Shown piece by piece: positions 7,466-12,470 of a DNA stretch of 12,470 nucleotides (its first letter is position 1; each line of letters opens with the position of its first letter). The stretch spans positions 1 to 12,470 of the forward strand of contig JAQVQJ010000017.1 of NCBI GenBank assembly GCA_028701635.1. Reading direction: 5' to 3'. The DNA comes from Clostridia bacterium (GTDB lineage: Bacteria; Bacillota_A; Clostridia; Christensenellales; UBA1242). Below the pieces are notes generated by a model that saw nothing but the letters and a program-made list of their open reading frames with translations, was not told the origin of the DNA and did no database searches. The position numbers and the translations under genes were made by a program.

Positions 7466-7494
7466 TTGACAGAATGGTTTACATTTGGTATTTT
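7466..7494 (+). promoter_or_regulatory. Sigma-A promoter of dus giving a leaderless mRNA
   Basis: A perfect -35 TTGACA (7466-7471), a spacer of 17 bases, and -10 TATTTT (7489-7494) preceded by TGG, which makes an extended -10 (TGn). The base six after the -10 is the A of the dus ATG (7500), so the start point should fall at the ATG or up to three bases before it. There is no SD between promoter and ATG. Confidence 0.75.
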
Positions 7495-7499
7495 TTAAT

Positions 7500-8585
7500 A
7501 TGGAAATAGGCAATATAAAAGTTGAAAATAATATTTTTTTAGCACCTATGGCAGGTGTTAATGATGTTGGATTTCGTGCACTGGCAAGTTTTTTTGGGGC
7601 AGGAATGACTTACACGGAAATGGTTAGTGCAAAAGGGCTGATATATGGAGAAGGAAAGTCTTTAAAAAATATTTTAAATCAGGATTTTATAAACAGTGAA
7701 CCTAAAATGTCGGCAAACAAAACCGCTTGGCTTTTATTAACAGAAAATGTCGAAGATAAAAAGGCAATTCAAATATTCGGTAGTGATCCAAAATTTATGA
7801 TTAATGCTTGTCAAAGTGATTATTTAGATAAGTTTGATTTAATAGATATAAATATGGGTTGTCCTGCACCAAAAATTATTAAAAATGGTGAAGGAAGTGC
7901 CTTAATGAAAGATATTGAAAAGGCTGAAGAGTTAATCAAGGCTTGCGTAAGCTCAACAAATAAGCCTATTTCAGTTAAATTTAGAAAAGGATACAAAAAA
8001 GACAATGCAGTTGAGTTCGCTAAAATGTGTGAGAGAGCGGGAGCAAGTGTAATAGCAATCCATCCTCGTTTTACAAGTCAAGGCTACGGAGGGATCGCTG
8101 ATTATGAAGTTATTAAAGAGGTTAAAAAAGCAGTAAAAATTCCAGTTATAGGCAGTGGTGATGTTAAAGATTTTGAAACATATAAAAGAATTCTTGAAAC
8201 TGGTGTTGATGGAGTAATGATTGGCAGAGCAAGTTTAGGAAATCCTATGATATTTAAACAATTGAATGACTTTAATAATAAAAAGACACCTATTCCACTA
8301 TTTAAGTTTATTCAAAAAGGTGACTTTTTTAAAGATATAATCTCAAAAGAAGATTTGAAGACTTTAGAAGAAAATGAAAATTATATAAAATATCTTTGTG
8401 CAAAAAAACACGTTACGATTTTACGAAGATATTTCGCAGAAAATTATTTAACTAAATATATGAGAAAGCATATGCTTTGGTATGCTAGCGGATTGAAAAG
8501 TGGAGCAGACTTGAAACAGAAAATCGCTCGTTCGGTTGATTTAGATCAATCACTTGAATGGTTGAAAAATTCTTTTTTATTATAA
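7500..8585 (+). CDS. dus: tRNA-dihydrouridine synthase (DusB-like)
   Basis: This FMN enzyme reduces specific uridines in the tRNA D-loop to dihydrouridine using NAD(P)H. From the ATG at 7500 the protein has 361 residues. TIM-barrel motifs are LAPMAGV (14-20), DINMGCPAPKI with catalytic Cys121, the FMN-contact region SVKFRKGY (158-165), HPRF (188-191, usually HGRT or HPRT), PVIGSGDV (215-222) and MIGRASLGNP (240-249). A helical C-terminal domain with RKHMLWYASGL (322-332) follows. An in-frame TTG at 7485 would add five residues, but it overlaps the -10 region and is therefore very unlikely. Which D-loop position it modifies cannot be told from sequence. Genes of this family often sit alone in Bacillota, as here. 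No strong terminator follows, only a weak AAAAACT/AGTTTTT pairing. Confidence 0.92.
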   Translation: MEIGNIKVENNIFLAPMAGVNDVGFRALASFFGAGMTYTEMVSAKGLIYGEGKSLKNILNQDFINSEPKMSANKTAWLLLTENVEDKKAIQIFGSDPKFMINACQSDYLDKFDLIDINMGCPAPKIIKNGEGSALMKDIEKAEELIKACVSSTNKPISVKFRKGYKKDNAVEFAKMCERAGASVIAIHPRFTSQGYGGIADYEVIKEVKKAVKIPVIGSGDVKDFETYKRILETGVDGVMIGRASLGNPMIFKQLNDFNNKKTPIPLFKFIQKGDFFKDIISKEDLKTLEENENYIKYLCAKKHVTILRRYFAENYLTKYMRKHMLWYASGLKSGADLKQKIARSVDLDQSLEWLKNSFLL

Positions 8586-8633
8586 AAACTCTTAAATGTC
8601 ATGTTCTATTTATAAGTTTTTTTAAATATATTA

Positions 8634-8652
8634 CTCCTGAGAATATTAGGAG
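8634..8652 (+). promoter_or_regulatory. Possible SD-sequestering hairpin before the small membrane protein
   Basis: CTCCT (8634-8638) can pair with AGGAG (8648-8652) over a nine-base loop, and the latter is the core of the SD of the next gene. A TATATT at 8627-8632 could be a -10 without a good -35; a start from it would fall near 8638 and remove the left arm. The hairpin would then form only in longer transcripts reading through from dus. Five pairs is a weak stem. Confidence 0.3.
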
Positions 8653-8657
8653 GAAGT

Positions 8658-9101
8658 ATGAAAGTAAAAGCAGCCAAATTCAAAGAGCCGAAAGTAAAAA
8701 AAGTTAGAAATGATGATTCTGTTGCTCCAATTTGGCAAACTATTTTAAAAGGTTCATTAATTGCTCTTTCAATATCTCTTGTCGGCATTTTAATTTTTGC
8801 ATTTTTAATTAAGTATATTGCAATTCCAACAGAAGCTATAAAGCCTGTAAATCAAGTTATAAAGGGGATAAGCTTGTTGGTCGGTACTTTCTTTGCATTA
8901 AGAAAGATTGACCAAATGGGGTTGGTTAAGGGCTTATTAATAGGACTTGCATACACTCTTCTTGGATTTTTTGTTTTTTCTATTCTTGATGGAAATTTTG
9001 AATTAGACAGAACTTTATTTAATGATTTTCTTTTTGGTGGGATAATAGGTGCGATTTGTGGAATCATCTCTGTAAATTTTAGAAGAAAAGCGACAAATTA
9101 A
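8658..9101 (+). CDS. Small integral membrane protein, TIGR04086/YrzE-like
   Basis: The function is unknown. The 147-residue protein has a basic cytoplasmic N-terminus (1-25, ten Lys/Arg) and four hydrophobic segments at about 28-55, 64-82, 88-110 and 120-140. The middle (NQVIKGISLLVGTFFALRKI, then GLVKGLLIGLAYTLLGF) has the look of the TIGR04086 membrane family, of which B. subtilis YrzE is a member; this is recognised from pattern, not from a search. The start is set by AGGAGG (8648-8653), four bases before the ATG. A convincing terminator follows at 9158-9195. In other Bacillota the family often lies near yajC and secDF; that context is absent, so the neighbourhood gives no functional clue. 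Confidence 0.8.
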   Translation: MKVKAAKFKEPKVKKVRNDDSVAPIWQTILKGSLIALSISLVGILIFAFLIKYIAIPTEAIKPVNQVIKGISLLVGTFFALRKIDQMGLVKGLLIGLAYTLLGFFVFSILDGNFELDRTLFNDFLFGGIIGAICGIISVNFRRKATN

Positions 9102-9157
9102 GAATTTTTATAAAGATACTAAAAAAACTTTGAGAAAAACTCTTCTTATTATAAAAT

Positions 9158-9195
9158 AAATTCGGTTAGTGAGTAAATTACTATCGAATTTTTTT
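9158..9195 (+). terminator. Intrinsic terminator between the small membrane protein gene and ppdK
   Basis: AAATTCG (9158-9164) pairs with CGAATTT (9185-9191), and TAGT (9167-9170) with ACTA (9180-9183), around a nine-base loop. A small internal irregularity (G-T plus one bulged T) separates the two helices. A T run follows to 9195. The left arm overlaps a possible promoter (TTGAGA at 9130-9135, sixteen bases, TAAAAT at 9152-9157). Confidence 0.7.
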
Positions 9196-9204
9196 AAATG
9201 GGCC

Positions 9205-9210
9205 TATAAT
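9205..9210 (+). promoter_or_regulatory. Probable -10 element of ppdK
   Basis: A perfect TATAAT lies just after the terminator, about 40 bases before the ppdK ATG and 28 before its SD. No good -35 is seen at 16-18 bases, and no TGn extension. It would give a leader of about 33 bases. The alternative promoter at 9130-9157 has better hexamers. Confidence 0.5.
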
Positions 9211-9249
9211 TTATCGCCATAAGTTAAGAGCCACAACAGGAGGTATAGA

Positions 9250-11877
9250 ATGGCAAAAAAATATGTTTACCTTTTCTCAGAGGGAAATGCAGAAATGAGA
9301 GAACTCTTAGGGGGGAAAGGAGCTAATTTAGCAGAAATGACTAATATCGGGCTTCCAGTTCCTCAAGGGTTTACAATTTCAACTGAAGCTTGTACAAGAT
9401 ATTATGAAGATGGAAGTAAGCTATCAGATGACATTGTTAATCAAATAATGGAAGGTTTAGCAAAAGTAGAGAAAATCACAGGAAAGAAGTTTGGGGATAA
9501 AAACAATCCACTTTTAGTTTCTGTTAGAAGCGGAGCTAGAGCGTCAATGCCTGGAATGATGGATACAATTCTTAATCTTGGTATTAATACTGAGGTTGTT
9601 GAAGGATTAATAAAACTAACAAATAATCCACGTTTCGCCTACGATAATTATAGAAGATTTATTCAAATGTTTTCAGATGTAGCATTAGGACTTGAAAAGA
9701 AAAAATTTGATAATATATTAGATAAAGTTAAAGAAGAAAAAGGTGTTAAACTTGATACTGATCTTGATGCAAATGATTTGAAAGAAGTTATAGCAAAATA
9801 TAAGGTACTCTTTAAAAAAGAAATGAAATATGATTTTCCAGAAGATCCGAAAGAGCAATTACTTGAAGCTGTTAAATCAGTTTTTCGTTCATGGGATAAT
9901 CCAAGGGCTATCTATTATAGAAGAGTCAATGATATTCCTTCATCTTGGGGAACAGCAGTTAATATTCAATCAATGGTTTTTGGAAATACAGGAGAGAAAA
10001 GTGGCACTGGTGTTGCTTTTACTCGTAATCCATCAACAGGAGAAAATAAACTCTATGGAGAATATTTAATGAACGCACAAGGAGAAGATGTTGTTGCGGG
10101 CATTAGAACTCCAAAACCTATTTCTGAACTTGAAAAACAAGATAAAAAACTTTACGATCAATTTGTAGAAATTACAAAGAAATTAGAAAATCATTATCGT
10201 GATATGCAAGATATGGAATTCACTATTGAAAATAGTAAGTTATATATGTTGCAAACAAGAAATGGTAAAAGAACTGCATATGCGGCTTTAAAGATTGCCG
10301 TTGATTTAGTGAATGAAAAAATGTTAACTGAAAAAGAAGCTCTTATGAAGATTGACCCAAAGCAATTAGATGCACTTTTACATCCTCAATTTGATTCAGT
10401 AGCACTTAAAAAAGCAAAAGTTATTGGAACAGGACTTCCTGCTTCTCCTGGGGCAGCAAGCGGAGTAGTTGCGTTTACAGCAGAGAAGGCTATTGAACTT
10501 CATAGTAATAAAAATAAAGTAGTATTAGTAAGACTTGAGACTTCTCCAGAAGATATTCAAGGAATGGCAGCCAGTGAAGGTATTTTAACAGCTCGTGGTG
10601 GTATGACATCTCATGCTGCTGTTGTTGCAAGAGGTATGGGAACAGCTTGTGTTGCAGGTTGCCATGAACTTGTAGTTGATGAAAAAAATAACACATTTAC
10701 ACTTGGCGGAAAGACTTACAAAGAAGGTGATTATATCTCTATTGATGGTTCAACAGGTAATATTTATGGAGAAAAAATCAATACCGTTCCAGCAACTTTA
10801 ACAGGAGACTTTGGAATAGTTATGGGCTGGGCAGATAAATATCGTTCATTACAGATTAGAACTAATGCAGACACTCCAGCTGATACAAAAAATGCTTTTG
10901 AATTTGGAGCACAGGGAATTGGACTTTGCAGAACTGAACATATGTTCTTTGCTGCAGATAGAATTGCAGCAGTTCGTGAAATGATTGTTTCATCAACAAT
11001 AGAGGAAAGAGAAAAAGCGCTTGCAAAAATACTTCCAATGCAGAAAAATGACTTCGTTGGATTATATAAAGAGATGAAAGGAAATCCTGTTACAATTCGT
11101 TTCTTAGACCCACCACTTCATGAGTTTTTACCTCATGAAGACAACGAAATTAAAAAGTTAGCAGAAGAAATGGGATTAACATTCAAGAAGTTAAAAGAAA
11201 AAATCGAAGAATTAAAAGAAGTTAATCCAATGATGGGACATAGAGGACTTCGTCTTGATGTAACATATCCAGAAATTGCAGTAATGCAGACAAGAGCAAT
11301 TATTGAAGCGGCACTTGAAGCTAAGAAAAAATATGGATATGATATTCACCCAGAAATAATGATTCCAATCACATGTGATAGTAAGGAATTCAACTTTGTA
11401 AGAGATATCGTTGCAAAAACAGCAGATGAAATAATTGCAAAAAATAAAGAGACTCTTTCTTATAAAATTGGAACTATGATTGAAATTCCAAGAGCAGCCT
11501 TAACAGCTGATGAGATTGCAAAGACAGCAGAATTCTTCTCTTTTGGAACAAACGACTTAACACAAATGACTTATGGATTTAGCCGCGATGATGCTGGTAA
11601 ATTCTTAAATTCATATTATGAAAGAAAGATATTTGAAAGAGATCCTTTTGCACATCTTGATCAAGTTGGAGTTGGAAAACTTATTGAAACTGCGGTAAAA
11701 CTTGGTAGATCAACAAGACCTGATATTAAACTTGGAATTTGTGGAGAGCATGGTGGAGATCCATCATCTATTGAATTCTGCCATAAAGTAGGTTTGAATT
11801 ATGTTTCTTGTTCGCCATTCCGTGTGCCAATTGCACGATTGGCAGCAGCTCAGGCTAACATTAAATATCCTAGATAA
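9250..11877 (+). CDS. ppdK: Pyruvate, phosphate dikinase
   Basis: The enzyme interconverts pyruvate, ATP and phosphate with PEP, AMP and pyrophosphate. In anaerobes it can act in glycolysis as a PPi-dependent alternative to pyruvate kinase, or in gluconeogenesis. The 875-residue protein is full length. Domains are the N-terminal ATP-grasp (1 to about 340, with RSGARASMPGMMDTILNLG at 93-111), the swivelling phosphohistidine domain (about 390-510) with GGMTSHAAVVARGMG, and the C-terminal PEP/pyruvate barrel (about 520-875). His455, Arg561, Arg617, Glu745, Asn768, Asp769 and Cys831 fall at the same numbers as in the Clostridium symbiosum enzyme as I remember them. Thr453 is the position used by the PDRP regulatory kinase in other species; no PDRP gene is visible nearby. 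AGGAGG (9238-9243) lies six bases before the ATG. No clear terminator follows before the lipoprotein gene. Confidence 0.98.
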   Translation: MAKKYVYLFSEGNAEMRELLGGKGANLAEMTNIGLPVPQGFTISTEACTRYYEDGSKLSDDIVNQIMEGLAKVEKITGKKFGDKNNPLLVSVRSGARASMPGMMDTILNLGINTEVVEGLIKLTNNPRFAYDNYRRFIQMFSDVALGLEKKKFDNILDKVKEEKGVKLDTDLDANDLKEVIAKYKVLFKKEMKYDFPEDPKEQLLEAVKSVFRSWDNPRAIYYRRVNDIPSSWGTAVNIQSMVFGNTGEKSGTGVAFTRNPSTGENKLYGEYLMNAQGEDVVAGIRTPKPISELEKQDKKLYDQFVEITKKLENHYRDMQDMEFTIENSKLYMLQTRNGKRTAYAALKIAVDLVNEKMLTEKEALMKIDPKQLDALLHPQFDSVALKKAKVIGTGLPASPGAASGVVAFTAEKAIELHSNKNKVVLVRLETSPEDIQGMAASEGILTARGGMTSHAAVVARGMGTACVAGCHELVVDEKNNTFTLGGKTYKEGDYISIDGSTGNIYGEKINTVPATLTGDFGIVMGWADKYRSLQIRTNADTPADTKNAFEFGAQGIGLCRTEHMFFAADRIAAVREMIVSSTIEEREKALAKILPMQKNDFVGLYKEMKGNPVTIRFLDPPLHEFLPHEDNEIKKLAEEMGLTFKKLKEKIEELKEVNPMMGHRGLRLDVTYPEIAVMQTRAIIEAALEAKKKYGYDIHPEIMIPITCDSKEFNFVRDIVAKTADEIIAKNKETLSYKIGTMIEIPRAALTADEIAKTAEFFSFGTNDLTQMTYGFSRDDAGKFLNSYYERKIFERDPFAHLDQVGVGKLIETAVKLGRSTRPDIKLGICGEHGGDPSSIEFCHKVGLNYVSCSPFRVPIARLAAAQANIKYPR

Positions 11878-11927
11878 AAAACAAATAAATTCTTAATTTT
11901 GGGGTATTAATAATATAGAGGTAAAGT

Positions 11928-12335
11928 ATGAAAAAACTTTTATCAATATTGTTGATACTCTTTATTTTTCCCCTTGGATTGATATTTTCAGGGTGTGTTC
12001 CAACAGTTGAAGAAGTGGCGGGAATTTACAAGCTAGTAGAAGTCTATGATGAAGAAAAAACATATAAAGTTGGAGAAACTCTCAGTGATAGAAATTTAAC
12101 CGAAGATTCCGCAGTTTTAGTTTTAAATAATGATAAAACATTTTCTGCAACGTACACAGATTTAGATTTTGGTGGAAATATTGAAGGAACGTGGAAAAAA
12201 ACAGAAAATGCTGTATTATTTACATCAACGCCTATCAAATCAGTAGAATTAAATTTTGAAATAAAAAAAGATGGAGACCTCTTTTTAATGATAGAAGGGG
12301 AATCAGTATTGCTTTTAGAAAAAATTGAAGAATAA
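11928..12335 (+). CDS. Small predicted lipoprotein
   Basis: The function is unknown. The 135-residue precursor has a lipoprotein signal peptide: MKK, a hydrophobic core (4-20) and a lipobox-like FSGC with Cys23 as the likely lipidated residue; phenylalanine at -3 is a departure from the common Leu. The mature part (about 112 residues) is probably beta-rich: VAGIYKLVEVY, LVLNNDKTFSATYTDLDFGG, IEGTWKKTENAVLFTST and DLFLMIEGESVLLLEKI read as alternating strands, as in small lipocalin-like or META-like lipoproteins that are common in clostridia. This comparison is by pattern only. AGAGGT (11917-11922) serves as SD, five bases before the ATG. It follows ppdK by 50 bases and could be read with it, but no functional link is evident. 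Confidence 0.82.
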   Translation: MKKLLSILLILFIFPLGLIFSGCVPTVEEVAGIYKLVEVYDEEKTYKVGETLSDRNLTEDSAVLVLNNDKTFSATYTDLDFGGNIEGTWKKTENAVLFTSTPIKSVELNFEIKKDGDLFLMIEGESVLLLEKIEE

Positions 12336-12341
12336 AAAAAC

Positions 12342-12419
12342 TGTCATTTGAGTTTTACTTCGAAAAATTGAAAATTGAAGAATCCTATAAAAAGATTTTT
12401 AGCTTCGCTCAGAATGACA
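12342..12419. repeat. Degenerate REP-like inverted repeat (TGTCATTCTGAG type)
   Basis: The right end carries CTTCGCTCAGAATGACA (12403-12419), and the left end TGTCATTTGAG (12342-12352) is its imperfect inverse, lacking one base of TGTCATTCTGAG. Internally GAAGAATC (12377-12384) faces GATT (12394-12397) and AGCTTC (12401-12406), so the whole 78 bases can fold as an imperfect hairpin. This is the layout of a widespread intergenic palindromic repeat whose translation gives the spurious peptide VILSEAKNL seen in many annotations; that peptide is encoded here on the minus strand. The left half is strongly decayed. It is 3' of the lipoprotein gene and could also act as a transcript end. Confidence 0.7.
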
Positions 12420-12443
12420 AATAAAAATAATTTTTCTATATCA

Positions 12444-12470
12444 CTTTTTAGTTTATGCTTTTTTAGTTTA
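12444..12470. repeat. Short direct repeat at the window edge
   Basis: CTTTTTAGTTTA (12444-12455) is followed after two bases by CTTTTTTAGTTTA (12458-12470), differing by one extra T. The second copy ends at the last base of the window, so it cannot be seen whether more copies follow. In this AT-rich DNA two copies may be chance. Confidence 0.4.

Noticed and set aside
7485..7499. Upstream TTG as the dus start, adding MVFFN
   Set aside because: The codon lies in the spacer/-10 region of the promoter, so it would not be transcribed; the family begins naturally at the ATG at 7500.
8584..8621. Terminator after dus (AAAAACT pairing with AGTTTTT)
   Set aside because: Seven pairs with a single G-C and a 24-base loop are too weak to call; left as a remark in the dus entry.
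9830..10696. Short open frames in other frames within ppdK
   Set aside because: They overlap a complete, fully conserved enzyme and show no start signals.
12347..12469. Open frame on the minus strand at the right edge containing VILSEAKNL
   Set aside because: This peptide is the known translation artefact of the TGTCATTCTGAG repeat; no start or ribosome binding site is visible.
1..12470. CRISPR arrays, tRNA genes, toxin-antitoxin pairs, transposases, riboswitch-like leaders
   Set aside because: None could be supported: no spaced palindromic direct repeats, no T-loop signatures, no transposase or nuclease motifs, and no long structured leader were seen.

Overview
The window is AT-rich DNA that reads as a Bacillota chromosome, probably an uncultured clostridium-like anaerobe. 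The reasons are the gene order rimP-nusA-ylxR-infB-rbfA, strong AGGAGG-type ribosome binding sites, sigma-A type promoters (TTGACA/TACAAT), a SpoVB/YtgP-type flippase, a TIGR04086-type membrane protein, and a pyruvate phosphate dikinase whose active-site numbering matches the Clostridium symbiosum enzyme. TGG is used for tryptophan and TGA works as a stop, so the standard bacterial code applies. No tRNA, rRNA, CRISPR array, transposase or prophage module was seen.

Region 1 (1-5042) is the transcription/translation-factor operon: rimP (5' end cut by the window), nusA, ylxR (rnpM), infB and rbfA, all on + with gaps of 5 to about 40 bases. It ends at a clear intrinsic terminator (5017-5042). The products act in 30S maturation (RimP, RbfA), antitermination and pausing (NusA), RNase P modulation (YlxR/RnpM) and initiation (IF2). 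The L7Ae-like ylxQ gene often found between ylxR and infB is absent. IF2 carries a tandem octapeptide array (about ten copies of a GRPPYNQx unit) in a long disordered N-terminal region.

Region 2 (5077-7012) holds a 14-TM-class MOP-superfamily flippase and an HU-type nucleoid protein. Neither has a recognisable Shine-Dalgarno sequence.

Region 3 (7013-8585) is the least ordinary part. A 124-residue gene of unknown family lies on the minus strand. Its stop codon directly abuts the HU stop codon, and it has a near-perfect sigma-A promoter and strong SD. Back to back with it, a second TTGACA promoter with an extended -10 drives a DusB-like tRNA-dihydrouridine synthase. The predicted transcription start falls at or a few bases before the dus ATG, so that mRNA should be leaderless.

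Region 4 (8586-12470) holds a small TIGR04086-type membrane protein, a hairpin terminator, ppdK (glycolytic pyruvate/PEP interconversion using pyrophosphate), a small lipoprotein, and a degenerate REP-like inverted repeat of the widespread TGTCATTCTGAG type at the right end.

Most of the window is conserved housekeeping DNA. The candidates for new biology are the unknown minus-strand gene with its divergent promoter pair, the leaderless dus transcript, and the IF2 octapeptide array.
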